A stretch of DNA of 64,000 bases from Microbacterium sp. EST19A (GTDB taxonomy: Bacteria > Actinomycetota > Actinomycetes > Actinomycetales > Microbacteriaceae): positions 1,364,001-1,428,000 of the forward strand of contig NZ_JAHXYZ010000002.1 of NCBI RefSeq assembly GCF_019969685.1. Reading direction: 5' to 3'. Below are positions 25,916 to 34,773 of this stretch, piece after piece; within the stretch, counting starts at the first letter, position 1; every line of letters starts with the position of its first letter. The position numbers were made by a program, and so were the translations under genes. Below the pieces are notes generated by a model, which saw only the letters and a list, made by a program, of their open reading frames with translations, did not search any database and had not been told where the DNA came from.

Positions 25916-26986
25916 ATGTTCGTCGCTCTACGCGATCTCCGCTTTGCCCGCGGCCGGTTCATCCTCATCGGCTCCGTCGTCGCTCTTATCACCGTTCTCG
26001 TGGGATTCCTCAGCGGACTCACCGGAGGTCTTGCCACACAGAATGTGTCTGCCGTCCTGGCACTTCCCGCCGACCGCATCATCTTCTCCGCCCCCACAGC
26101 CGGAGACGGCGCAGCCAGCTTCTCGGATTCCACCATCACCGAACAACAGGCGACCGACTGGACGGCGACGGACGGTGTCACGGCCGTGCAACCCATCGGT
26201 ATCAGCCAGACCCGTGGCGAGACCAAAAACACCCGCGCCGCGATCGCCGTGTTCGGCGTCGAACCGGGTTTCTCCGCTACCTCACCATCCGGTGATGGCG
26301 AGCTGAGCCTGTCCGATCCCGCCGCTGAAGCCCTCGACGTGACTGTCGGCGAGGATGTAGAGATCGCCGGTGTCTCCTACACAGTCGAAACGATCGACGG
26401 GGATGGCTGGTACAGCCACACACCCGTCGTGCAAATGACACTCCACGATTGGCAGGCGTACTCCGCCGCCACCGGAAACCCTGACGCCTTCGCCACAATC
26501 CTCGCCGTCAAAGGCGCTCCGGACTGGGACACCGCCGACACGGCGAACACCACCATCTCGGAGACCACCCTCGGATCCTTGACAGCGCTGAGCTCTTTCC
26601 GGTCCGAAATCGGATCTCTACTGCTCATGGTCGCCATGCTGTTCGGCATCTCCGGACTCGTCATCGGCGCGTTCTTCACCGTGTGGACCATGCAACGAAA
26701 GGGCGATGTCGCGGTCCTCAAAGCCCTCGGGGCCAGCACTCGGTCCCTCATCCGGGATGCACTCGGCCAGGCCTTGATCGTGCTGCTGCTGGGCATCGGG
26801 ATCGGTCTCGGCATCGTCACCCTGCTCGGCCTCCTCGCCGGCACTGCGCTCCCGTTCCTGCTGAGCCCGATCACCACCCTCCTTCCCGGCGGCATCATGA
26901 TCGCACTCGGTCTCGCCGGGACCGCATTCGCGCTCCGATCCGTCACCTCCGCCGACCCCCTTACCGCCCTCGGGAGCAACCGATGA
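25916..26986 (+). CDS. FtsX-like ABC exporter permease
   Basis: A 356-residue MacB/FtsX-type permease: an N-terminal helix (residues 12-35), an external domain of about 180 residues, and three C-terminal helices (residues 233-255, 278-305, 312-335). The segment GDVAVLKALGASTRSLIRDALGQ is the family's coupling motif. With the downstream ATPase it forms an exporter or mechanotransmission complex. ATGA overlap with the ATPase gene. Confidence 0.9.
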   Translation: MFVALRDLRFARGRFILIGSVVALITVLVGFLSGLTGGLATQNVSAVLALPADRIIFSAPTAGDGAASFSDSTITEQQATDWTATDGVTAVQPIGISQTRGETKNTRAAIAVFGVEPGFSATSPSGDGELSLSDPAAEALDVTVGEDVEIAGVSYTVETIDGDGWYSHTPVVQMTLHDWQAYSAATGNPDAFATILAVKGAPDWDTADTANTTISETTLGSLTALSSFRSEIGSLLLMVAMLFGISGLVIGAFFTVWTMQRKGDVAVLKALGASTRSLIRDALGQALIVLLLGIGIGLGIVTLLGLLAGTALPFLLSPITTLLPGGIMIALGLAGTAFALRSVTSADPLTALGSNR

Positions 26987-27675
26987 TCCGCCTGAACAAC
27001 ATCACCCTCACTTTCCCGGACGGCGATGCCCGCGTGACCGCTGTCGACAACGTCACCCTCACCGCGCACCCTGGAACTGTCACCGGCATCACCGGACCCA
27101 GCGGCTCCGGCAAATCCAGCCTCCTCGCCGTCGCAGCCACCCTCATCCGCCCCGATTCCGGAACAATCCTCATCGACGACGTCGACGTCACCACCCTCAA
27201 CCCCAACGACGCAACACACCTGCGCCGCGACAACATCGGAATCGTCTTCCAACAGCCGAACCTCATCCCCTCCCTCACCGCCCGAGAACAACTGGCCGTC
27301 ATGAACGAGCTCGGCGCACCCCACAGCCGACGCAACCGCGCAAAGACGACCGCCCGCGCCGACGAGCTCCTGGACGCGGTCGGCCTCGCAAACCAAGGCG
27401 ACAAGCGGCCACACCAACTTTCCGGCGGTCAGCGTCAACGCATCAACATCGCGCGGGCCCTAATGAACGACCCCAGTGTTCTCCTCGTCGATGAGCCCAC
27501 CAGCGCCCTCGATCAAGAACGCGGATCACGCATCATCGACCTCATCCTGCGCCTCACCGATGAACTGAACACGTCAACCCTGCTCGTTACGCACGACCTC
27601 GTTCACCTGCCACGTATGCATGGGGTCGTGCACCTCGTCGATGGTCGCCTCGTCGATACCCCCGTCAACGCCTAA
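26983..27675 (+). CDS. ABC transporter ATP-binding protein (LolD/MacB type)
   Basis: A 230-residue ATPase: Walker A GPSGSGKSS at about residue 37, Q-loop FQQPNLIPSLTAREQL, signature LSGGQRQRINIARAL, Walker B VLLVDEPTSALD, and switch His in LLVTHD. It partners the FtsX-like permease; likely control by the divergent two-component system is inferred from position. Confidence 0.93.
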   Translation: MIRLNNITLTFPDGDARVTAVDNVTLTAHPGTVTGITGPSGSGKSSLLAVAATLIRPDSGTILIDDVDVTTLNPNDATHLRRDNIGIVFQQPNLIPSLTAREQLAVMNELGAPHSRRNRAKTTARADELLDAVGLANQGDKRPHQLSGGQRQRINIARALMNDPSVLLVDEPTSALDQERGSRIIDLILRLTDELNTSTLLVTHDLVHLPRMHGVVHLVDGRLVDTPVNA

Positions 27676-27704
27676 GCCAAAGCCGCAGAAAGAACGAAAA
27701 GATC

Positions 27705-28124
27705 ATGGACACTCTCTTCAGCATCCTCCACGTCACATCAGCAGTATTCGTCGTTGGCCCGATGGCCATCATGCCGATGGCGGCAATGCGATCGCTTCGA
27801 CACGGAGACAACGAACGAAGCATCAAGTCGGGGAGGAGTGTCCGTCTCCTCAGCTACCTATCGCTGATCGTCATGGTCACCGGATTCGGCGTCATGGGAA
27901 TGGCCGACCCGAAGTACGACCTCACCATCACCACACCCTGGGTTCTCGGATCCCTCGTCTTCTACGTCGTCGCTGTACTGGCTACCCTCGTCGTCACGGT
28001 GCCCGCACTAGTACATCCTGGCCGCCAAACCGCAAACCCCGCTTACGCACGAGCGGCAATCAGCTCCGGCCTAGCAACACTCTGCCTCGTCGCCGTAGTC
28101 ATCCTCATGGTCTGGAAACCCTGA
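27705..28124 (+). CDS. Small four-helix membrane protein (DUF2269-like)
   Basis: A 139-residue membrane protein with four hydrophobic helices (about residues 5-27, 44-65, 77-101 and 118-138). Its opening TLFSILHVTSAVFVVGPMAIMPMAAMRSLRHGD resembles DUF2269-type proteins. It follows the exporter operon by 29 bases with an AGAAAGAA purine run before the ATG, so may belong to it. Function unknown. Confidence 0.7.
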   Translation: MDTLFSILHVTSAVFVVGPMAIMPMAAMRSLRHGDNERSIKSGRSVRLLSYLSLIVMVTGFGVMGMADPKYDLTITTPWVLGSLVFYVVAVLATLVVTVPALVHPGRQTANPAYARAAISSGLATLCLVAVVILMVWKP

Positions 28125-28220
28125 CCGCTACACCCAGCCGTGAGTGCTCCGAAAACCCTCGCCGCTAGGTGGTTCTGACGAACGATATTGGCGTGCCTGC
28201 CGGCCGTGTATTCCGGAGTC

Positions 28221-28244
28221 CGCCGGAAACGATCGTTCTGGTGG
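28221..28244. repeat. Dispersed palindrome, copy 3
   Basis: Core CGCCGGAAACGATCGTTCTG within the spacer between the exporter block and a small reverse gene. Confidence 0.55.
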
Positions 28245-28340
28245 CACTGTCTACCTGCTCGGCTCACTCCCGCGGCGATCATCTGTGGAACCGGCCTCGC
28301 ACGACGTGTTCAGCTGGATTGATGGGCACGAACTCGCGTG

Positions 28341-28550
28341 TCAACCTTGCTCGTCATCCACTTCAGGGGGTTTGGAGAAGTCGTTCTCGCCCTCAGTGAT
28401 CCGGTTCGCGCGCCTCTCAAGGAGGTAGGCGATAGTGAGGAACACCTTGACGTCGGCGGCTTCGGCGCCCGCGGCGGCCTTGTTCCGATAGTCCGCTGCA
28501 GTATCCCGTAGTAGGGCGGCGTTGGTCTTGGCGAGCGTGTCGTCTGACAT
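28341..28550 (-). CDS. Small hypothetical protein
   Basis: A 69-residue acidic, helical protein (TNAALLRDTAADYRNKAAAGAEAADVKVFLTIAYLLERRANRI) with no recognised family. Good codon use supports it. It stands alone in a repeat-flanked spacer. Confidence 0.6.
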   Translation of the reverse strand: MSDDTLAKTNAALLRDTAADYRNKAAAGAEAADVKVFLTIAYLLERRANRITEGENDFSKPPEVDDEQG

Positions 28551-29051
28551 TCGAGGCCGGCTTTCGCGAGAGTGTCCACCCTCATCAGCCGGGCGATAGT
28601 CGGAGAATGAGACCGGCGCCCGTGGGGATAACCGTACGCCCCGCGATGCATTAGGGGAAGCGGATGCTGAATTCGACAGCGAGGGCCGGTTCGGTCACTG
28701 GAGAGATCGCGAAGCTGTGACGCTCCGCCTGCTTCGGCTCCGATGAGTGAGACTAACCATCCCGGTGAGCGCTCGGTGAGAGAGGTATTCCTGTCTCATT
28801 GGCGATGCCCGGCGGAAGGACCGTGGTCGCATCGTCGGGCATCTGCTCTCAGCTCAAAATGTGATGGACACGCACGTCACTGTGGGCGCCCTACTGGAGA
28901 GGTGAGAACCACGCTACGTGCCGGCGAGTGCCGTGGCTACCCCGGGGGTGAAATCCCGCTTCGTCCTCGTCGAGCGCAGTGGCCAGACGCGGCAGCACAC
29001 CCTCGATCACTGTGACGATCGGGAGCCTCAGAGGGATGGGAAGATGGTGGC
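28551..29051. other. 501-base stretch without a supported gene
   Basis: Short frames exist on both strands, but none has a ribosome site and a recognisable product. I see no repeat or terminator here. It probably holds the promoter of the copper block at its right end. Confidence 0.4.
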
Positions 29052-29657
29052 ATGACCCCGTCGAGGAAGCCTGCCGTTGTGCGCGGCTTCGCGGCGGCGT
29101 CGCTGGCGACGTTCGCGGCCCTCGCGGGGCACGTCACGGGTGGCGGTCAGATGCCGGGACCGCTGGGCATCCTGGTGCCCTGGCTCTTCTCGTTCATGGT
29201 CTGCGTGCTCTTGGCGGGACGAAAGCTCTCGGTGATCCGGTTGAGCATCTCCGTCACCATCAGTCAGCTTCTGTTCCACGTCCTCTTCGTTCTCGGCACG
29301 ATCGAGCCCTCAGGAACCGCGGTCGGTCACGTGCACGGCGCACCTCTCGTCCTGCCCGGCGGTGCCGGTGTAACAGAGGCTGTCGTCGCGGACGGGACGA
29401 TGTGGGTCGGACACTTGCTGGCGGCAATCGTCACTGTTCTCGTCGCGCATCGTGGTGAGCGGATGTTGCTCGCCCTGCGCGCGCTCGCGATTCAGGTCGT
29501 TCGCTGGGTCCGTCGCCGGCTGGATGCGGCCCTGGGATCGCCCGCGCTGCTCTTCGTTCAAGACCTCGGATTCACGGTCGACATCTGCCGTCCTCTCGCA
29601 TCGAGGATGCTGGCGACGCTCCGGGGCCGGGCTCCGCCTACGGCCCGCGCGATCTGA
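29052..29657 (+). CDS. Membrane protein upstream of copper genes
   Basis: A 201-residue integral membrane protein with about four helices (residues 13-28, 38-55, 65-85 and 118-135), and a His-containing loop GTAVGHVHGAPLVLPGG. No family assigned with confidence. It lies 113 bases upstream of copC on the same strand and may belong to the same copper/haem cluster. Confidence 0.65.
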   Translation: MTPSRKPAVVRGFAAASLATFAALAGHVTGGGQMPGPLGILVPWLFSFMVCVLLAGRKLSVIRLSISVTISQLLFHVLFVLGTIEPSGTAVGHVHGAPLVLPGGAGVTEAVVADGTMWVGHLLAAIVTVLVAHRGERMLLALRALAIQVVRWVRRRLDAALGSPALLFVQDLGFTVDICRPLASRMLATLRGRAPPTARAI

Positions 29658-29770
29658 TCCGCACCGGCTCTTTTCTTCCCGGTGCGTTCCCGCTCGGGTG
29701 CATCTGCGCGCTCCGGGCATTGTGAACGACCGTTGGCGCCGCCTGTCGGCGCCTGACGAGAGGCTTCCTC

Positions 29771-30388
29771 ATGTCTGGACTGCGCCGTATCGGTGCGGGG
29801 CTGGCGTTGGTCCTGATCGCCGTCCTGGCGACCGCGGTACCGGCGTCTGCCCATGACCAACTGACCTCCAGCTCGCCCGAGGAGGGCGAGGTTCTGGCGG
29901 CCGCCCCGCCAGAGATCGTGATGACGTTCTCCGGCGATCTGATCGTCCTCGATGAGGCGATGACAGGCGCCGTCGTCATGGTCGTCGATGCATCCGGGCA
30001 CGATTGGGCGTCGGGAGAGATCGACGTTCAGGGGAACACCGTCACCGCGCAGCTCGAGGCTGGCATGCCGGTGGCGGGCTATCAGGTGCGGTGGCAGGTC
30101 GTCTCCGAGGACGGGCATCCGATCTCCGGGTCGATCCCGTTTACGATCGGCGACGCTGCTTCGATGGTCACGGCCGGGAGCAGTGACGGTGCCGCGGATA
30201 GTGACGCAGTCACCCCAGCGGAAGATCAGATCGCAGACGACTCGAGCAGCCCCGTTCGGGTGCTGCTCATCGGGGCGAGCGGCGCAGCGATCGCTGCAGC
30301 CGGCTTCGCCCTCTATCGATTCCTTCGTCGCCCCAAGGCGACAGCCGCACCGCCGGAGTCCGGCGATGACGCGGCAGAAACTCTGTGA
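29771..30388 (+). CDS. copC: CopC-family copper-binding protein
   Basis: A 205-residue exported protein: signal peptide ending at ASA, then mature N-terminal His (HDQLTSSSPEEGEVLAAAPPEIVMTFSGDL), a CopC beta-barrel with copper-site residues in GHDWASG and EDGHPISGSIPF, a Ser/Asp-rich linker, and a C-terminal membrane anchor (residues 165-185). It binds copper on the outer face of the membrane. First gene of a run with PCuAC, DyP and PepSY proteins; no CopD is present. Confidence 0.9.
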   Translation: MSGLRRIGAGLALVLIAVLATAVPASAHDQLTSSSPEEGEVLAAAPPEIVMTFSGDLIVLDEAMTGAVVMVVDASGHDWASGEIDVQGNTVTAQLEAGMPVAGYQVRWQVVSEDGHPISGSIPFTIGDAASMVTAGSSDGAADSDAVTPAEDQIADDSSSPVRVLLIGASGAAIAAAGFALYRFLRRPKATAAPPESGDDAAETL

Positions 30389-30401
30389 AAGGCACTACAC
30401 G

Positions 30402-30932
30402 ATGAACACTTCCACAACCCTCCCTCGCGCCGCGGCACTGCTCGCGGTCTCGCTTCTCGCACTGACCGGCTGCGCCGCAACAGCTGCTCCGGCATCCGAG
30501 GATTCCAAGCCCGCCGGCGATGTCGTGACGATCGAGGACGCGTGGGTGAAGTCCGCCCCGGACGGCATGTCCGCAGCGTTCGGGATGCTCGAGAACACGG
30601 GCGATGCGGACGTGACGGTCGTCTCCGTGGAATCCGATGTCTCCCCGATGATGGAGCTGCACGAGACGGTGGAGAACGAAGCCGGCGAGATGGTCATGCG
30701 CGAGATCGAGGGGGGATTCGTGATCCCCGCCGGTGGTGAGCTGGCGCTTGAGCCGGGTGCGAACCACATCATGCTGATGGGCCTCGAAAACCCGCTCGTC
30801 GCCGGTGATGAAGCGACCTTCACTCTGACGTTCTCGGACGACTCGACCTATGAATTCACCGCTCCGGTGAAGGACTACTCGGGTGCGAACGAGAACTACG
30901 AGGAGAGCGACGACGAAGGCATGGATCACTGA
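30402..30932 (+). CDS. PCu(A)C copper chaperone
   Basis: A 176-residue lipoprotein with lipobox LTGC and a PCu(A)C domain: MMELHETVENEAGEMVMREI and PGANHIMLMGL supply the H-x-M copper ligands of the family motif. It delivers copper(I) to extracytoplasmic targets such as the CuA site of cytochrome oxidase. It ends with an acidic tail and overlaps the DyP gene by one base (TGATG). Confidence 0.92.
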   Translation: MNTSTTLPRAAALLAVSLLALTGCAATAAPASEDSKPAGDVVTIEDAWVKSAPDGMSAAFGMLENTGDADVTVVSVESDVSPMMELHETVENEAGEMVMREIEGGFVIPAGGELALEPGANHIMLMGLENPLVAGDEATFTLTFSDDSTYEFTAPVKDYSGANENYEESDDEGMDH

Positions 30933-32161
30933 TGCCGGCGCCCGATGAGGGCGCGCCCACCGGTCCCGGTCGGTCGACCCGGCGACAGTTCCTCCTCGGA
31001 GGGGCTGTCGCCGGGATCGGCGCGGCCGCAGCGATCGGTGCGGACTACGCGCTCAACCGCTCAAACACTGAGGAGAGAACGGCGCCCTCGACGCCGATGA
31101 ACGGCGATGAGAAGGTCCCCTTCTTCGGAGCGCACCAAGCCGGCATCGACACCGCCGCCCAAGCACACGGGGTCTTCGTCGGGCTGGATCTGAACGACGG
31201 TGTCGACGCGTCAGCGTTGGTTCGTCTGATGCGGATTCTCACCGACGATGCGGCACGGCTCACCCAGGGAACGCCGGCCCTAGCCGACTCCGAACCGGAA
31301 CTCGCATTGTCGCCCGCTCGCCTGACGGTGACCTTCGGGTTCGGCCCCGGGCTCGTCGCCCGTGCCGACAGCACGGGGCCGGGTTGGCTCGCCCCGCTCC
31401 CGGCGTTCGGGATCGACCGGCTGCAGCCGGAGTTCTCCGACGGTGACCTGCTGCTGCAGGTCAACGGGGACGATCCGCTCACGGTGGCGCACGCGGCCCG
31501 CATGCTCCTGAAGGATGCACGCGGCTTCGCGACGATCCGCTGGACCCAGCAGGGATTCCGGCGCGCCTATGGCACCGAGCGGCCCGGCACGACGATGCGG
31601 AACCTCTTCGGGCAGGTCGACGGCACCACCAACCCGGAACCGGGGACGAAGGACTTCGACCAGGTTGTCTGGGCGGAGGACGGCTGGCTCGCCGGCGGCA
31701 CCGGGGCCGTGATCCGCCGCATCCGGATGGACCTGGACAAGTGGGACCGCCTCGACCGGAGCGGACGCGACGCGTCCGTCGGACGAAGGATCGCCAACGG
31801 GGCGCCGCTGACGGGAACCAAGGAGTTCGACGAGCCGGACTTCGAGGCGAAGACCGCCATCGGTTTCCCGGTGATCCCGCAGTTCGCCCACATCCGTCGC
31901 GCGCGCGGCGATGACAGCGAACGCATCTTCCGCCGCGCGTACAACTACGACGAACGACCCTTGGGCGCGGAAGTCTCCGAGTCGGGGCTCATCTTCGTCT
32001 CCTACCAGGCCGACATCGAACGCCAGTTCATCCCGATGCAACGACGGCTCGACGAGCTCGACCTGCTCAACGAATGGACCGTGCCCATCGGCTCCGCCGT
32101 CTTCGCGATCCCGCCCGGATGCGCCGAAGACGGCTTCATCGGCGACTCCCTCCTCTCCTGA
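30932..32161 (+). CDS. efeB: Dyp-type haem peroxidase, Tat-exported
   Basis: A 409-residue protein with a twin-arginine signal (STRRQFLLGGAVAGIGAAAAI) and the DyP domain: GxxDG motif appears as GQVDGTTNPEP, the distal Arg and Asp follow in GGTGAVIRRIRMDLDKWDRLDR, and the proximal haem His lies in PQFAHIRRA. EfeB/DyP enzymes oxidise dyes or release haem iron. Here it is linked with copper and PepSY proteins, as seen in actinobacterial copper/iron clusters. Confidence 0.92.
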   Translation: MPAPDEGAPTGPGRSTRRQFLLGGAVAGIGAAAAIGADYALNRSNTEERTAPSTPMNGDEKVPFFGAHQAGIDTAAQAHGVFVGLDLNDGVDASALVRLMRILTDDAARLTQGTPALADSEPELALSPARLTVTFGFGPGLVARADSTGPGWLAPLPAFGIDRLQPEFSDGDLLLQVNGDDPLTVAHAARMLLKDARGFATIRWTQQGFRRAYGTERPGTTMRNLFGQVDGTTNPEPGTKDFDQVVWAEDGWLAGGTGAVIRRIRMDLDKWDRLDRSGRDASVGRRIANGAPLTGTKEFDEPDFEAKTAIGFPVIPQFAHIRRARGDDSERIFRRAYNYDERPLGAEVSESGLIFVSYQADIERQFIPMQRRLDELDLLNEWTVPIGSAVFAIPPGCAEDGFIGDSLLS

Positions 32162-32171
32162 AAGCACCACC

Positions 32172-33599
32172 ATGACTGCAACCACCACCGAACCCGCCCC
32201 GCACGCACCACCCACCTTCACCCCGACTCGTCGTCGAGGGTGGTTGGGGCCGCTCCTTCTCCGACTGCACTTCTATGCCGGCATCCTCGTCGGCCCGTTC
32301 ATCCTCATCGCCGCCATCAGCGGCGCACTCTACGCGCTCACCCCACAGCTCGAGCAAGCCGTCTACGCCGAGCAGCTCCACGCACCCAAGACCGACACGA
32401 CGCTCACTCTCGCCGCTCAGATCGAGGCTGCCGATAACTACCGAGGCGATTCCTCCGGGCTGTTTGCAGTGCGGCCCGCCCCCGAGCCCGGCGACACGAC
32501 CCGCATCATGTATGCCGAGGACGGCCTCGGACCCAGCGAATCCCGGGCCGTGTCCGTCGACCCCGGCACCGGCGAGATCCGCGGCGACCTCGTCGTGTAC
32601 GGCACCAGCGGCTCCACGCCGCTGCGCACCTGGATCAGCAACCTGCACCGCAACCTCCACCTCGGAGAGCCCGGACGGCTCTACAGCGAACTCGCCGCCT
32701 CCTGGCTCGGAATCGTCGCCATCGCCGGCCTCGCGCTCTGGATCACCCGAATCCGCAAAGCCCGAGCGAAGAAAGACTTCGTTCGCCCGAACCCTACCCA
32801 CAAGGGATACCGAAGACTCTTCGGCTGGCACACCAGCATCGGGATCTGGGTGATCCTCGGCGCCCTGTTCCTCTCCGCCACCGGCATCACCTGGTCCCAG
32901 CACGCCGGCACGAACGTCAGCAACCTGCGCGCCGCCCTTGATTGGGGCACTCCCTCCCTCAACACCGCCCTCGGTGGAGAGACCGCAGCAGCGGATGATC
33001 ACGCACACCACCACGGTGCGGAGACCGCCCCGACCGGGGCAGCCAACCCCGCCACCTTCGATGCCGTCCTCGCCATCGCTCAACGCGAGAACGTCAACAC
33101 CGGACAAGTCGAGATCTCACCACCCGCCGAACCGGGAACCGCCTGGAAGATCCGCGAGATCAAGAGCAGCTTCCCCACCGAAGGCGACTCACTCGCGATC
33201 GACGGCACCACGATGCAAGTCGTCGACCGGATCGACTTCGCAGACCTCTCACTACCCGCGAAACTCGCCAGCTGGGGCATCAACATCCACATGGGCGTCA
33301 TGTTCGGACTCGCGAACCAGATCGTCCTGTTCCTCGTCGCCATCGCACTCGCGGCGATGGTCGTGCTCGGCTACCTGATGTGGTGGAAACGCCGCCCGGC
33401 GCGCGACACCAGCAAACTCGTGGGAAGCCCGCCGCGGCGCGCTCTTCGCGACGCACCCTGGTGGGGCATCGCGACCGTAGGAGCGGTCGCACTGCTGGTC
33501 GGGTTCTGGCTCCCCCTCGTCGGATGGACACTCCTCGCTTTCCTCGTCTTCGACACCATAGTCAGCACCACGGCCCGGCGACGATCGAGCACTCGCTGA
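32172..33599 (+). CDS. PepSY-domain membrane protein (PiuB-like)
   Basis: A 475-residue protein with four main membrane helices (near residues 28-48, 175-195, 225-245 and 375-400) plus C-terminal helices, and two external PepSY-like domains. His clusters (HLHFYAGI-type first helix, DDHAHHHGAET loop) suggest metal or haem handling. It often accompanies iron- or copper-related reductases. Ends the copper/DyP operon. Confidence 0.87.
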   Translation: MTATTTEPAPHAPPTFTPTRRRGWLGPLLLRLHFYAGILVGPFILIAAISGALYALTPQLEQAVYAEQLHAPKTDTTLTLAAQIEAADNYRGDSSGLFAVRPAPEPGDTTRIMYAEDGLGPSESRAVSVDPGTGEIRGDLVVYGTSGSTPLRTWISNLHRNLHLGEPGRLYSELAASWLGIVAIAGLALWITRIRKARAKKDFVRPNPTHKGYRRLFGWHTSIGIWVILGALFLSATGITWSQHAGTNVSNLRAALDWGTPSLNTALGGETAAADDHAHHHGAETAPTGAANPATFDAVLAIAQRENVNTGQVEISPPAEPGTAWKIREIKSSFPTEGDSLAIDGTTMQVVDRIDFADLSLPAKLASWGINIHMGVMFGLANQIVLFLVAIALAAMVVLGYLMWWKRRPARDTSKLVGSPPRRALRDAPWWGIATVGAVALLVGFWLPLVGWTLLAFLVFDTIVSTTARRRSSTR

Positions 33600-33603
33600 C
33601 ACC

Positions 33604-33649
33604 CTCCATCTCCCTGCCCCTAACGTTCGCAAGGTGCAGGGAGATGGAG
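33604..33649 (+). terminator. Stem-loop after the copper/DyP operon
   Basis: A perfect 14-bp inverted repeat CTCCATCTCCCTGC / GCAGGGAGATGGAG with an 18-base loop, 5 bases after the PepSY stop. It lacks a T-run, though the position fits a terminator or 3' stabiliser. Confidence 0.5.
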
Positions 33650-33662
33650 AAAGTAGGCGCCC

Positions 33663-33822
33663 GCCGAAACCCCCTGCCGATTCCTCGCGCCGTGAACCCG
33701 ACCAACGAGTGGCATGGGTTTTAGGCAGGCCTCGAAACGAGCTTGACCGCAGCGCGCCGGAAACGATCGTTTACGGCAGACCGGAGCCGGTAGTGGGCTG
33801 AGCCTGCCGGAAACGCCCGTTA
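33663..33822. repeat. Cluster of resolvase-site-like repeats
   Basis: GCCGAAACCCCCTGCCG (33663-33679), CGCCGGAAACGATCGTTTAC (33755-33774) and GCCGGAAACGCCCGTTAC (33806-33823), in the 326-base gap before the HIT gene. All three motif types also occur in the spacer upstream of the serine recombinase. Confidence 0.55.
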
Positions 33823-33925
33823 CTTGAATCGGGCGAGAGGCAGAGCCGGGCGTTACGACAAGTGCCGGGTGGTCGATGGAACTTGGGTAAGCCGGCAGGC
33901 TCCTCTGGTGAGGCATCATGAAGTC

Positions 33926-34366
33926 ATGATCGACACCGGGGCCAACGAAACGTGCGTGTTCTGCGAGATTGTCGCCGGGCGGATACCGTGCGACAAGGTC
34001 GCCGAGGATGCGACGACGTTGGCCTTCATGGACATCGATCCCGGAGCAGACGGCCACCTTCTCGTTATTCCGAAGCAACACAGCGCCGACCTTCTCAGCG
34101 TCTCACCGGAAGATCTGACGGCAACCACACTGGTTGCCCAGCGGATCGCGCAGGCTATGTACGCGCAACTAGGAGCTGAGGGTGTCAATCTCCTCAATTG
34201 CTGCGGCACGGCCGGTTGGCAGACTGTCTTTCACTTTCACCTCCACGTCATCCCGCGCTACCGAGACAGGAGCAAGGATCGAATGGAGTTGCCCTTCGAG
34301 CCGGGTTTGCCGTCGGACGCAGATGCGCGAGCACAGTACGCGCGACTCCTCTCCGCTGTTCTATAG
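33926..34366 (+). CDS. HIT-family protein
   Basis: A 146-residue histidine-triad hydrolase. It has CVFCEIVAGRIPCDKVAED (N-terminal CxxC), FMDIDPGADGHLLVIPKQH, and the triad VFHFHLHVIPR near residues 100-110. These enzymes split nucleotide phosphoramidates or dinucleoside polyphosphates. The internal ATG after a purine-poor upstream extension was selected from family length. It sits alone between two repeat clusters. Confidence 0.9.
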   Translation: MIDTGANETCVFCEIVAGRIPCDKVAEDATTLAFMDIDPGADGHLLVIPKQHSADLLSVSPEDLTATTLVAQRIAQAMYAQLGAEGVNLLNCCGTAGWQTVFHFHLHVIPRYRDRSKDRMELPFEPGLPSDADARAQYARLLSAVL

Positions 34367-34382
34367 ATGGCCGGCTGGGGCG

Positions 34383-34462
34383 CCGTGAACGATGGGTTGC
34401 GCGAAACCCACCGCTCCACAGCGCGGCGGAGCGGCAGGTGTCGCGTAACCCATCGTCTACGG
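34383..34462. repeat. 80-bp imperfect palindrome
   Basis: Outer arms CCGTGAACGATGGGTTGCGC and, reversed, CCGTAGACGATGGGTTACGC; inner arms CCGCTCC (34411-34417) and GGAGCGG (34428-34434). Such an element can fold into a long hairpin and could be a small non-autonomous mobile element or a recombination site. Confidence 0.5.
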
Positions 34463-34494
34463 TGAATCGATCGCCGACCGCCACCAGGTGTGCA

Positions 34495-34571
34495 ACACGC
34501 CGAAGGCTGATCCGCCGAAACCCCCTGCCGGAACCAAACCATGCCGGACCATCGGTATCACCGTTTTCGGC
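34495..34571 (+). repeat. Diverged copy of the recombinase upstream region
   Basis: By eye about three quarters of the bases match the 80 bases ahead of the serine recombinase start (reverse strand, about 9296-9375), including ACACGCCGA, GCCGAAACCCCCTGCCG and ACCGTTTTCGGC in the same order and spacing. The recombinase gene itself does not follow. It fills part of the 407-base gap between HIT and relaxase genes. Confidence 0.55.
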
Positions 34572-34773
34572 GCGGTCGCGAGCGACACCACCACAGACAT
34601 TTTCGCGCGCTATGTCCCGACCGCTATATCGAGAGCACCGGCGCGAAGGTGGCCGGTCTTAGCTGTTGCGGGCATGTTCCCGACCTCGCCTACGACTGCG
34701 TGAATCAGGGTGACGTCTCGAATATGCAGACGATCCAGCCTCCGGATTGAGCCGACCAGTCCTAAGAAAGCAG

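Noticed and set aside
28743..29015. A 90-codon forward frame upstream of the copper block
   Set aside because: Composition is erratic, no ribosome site and no recognised domain.
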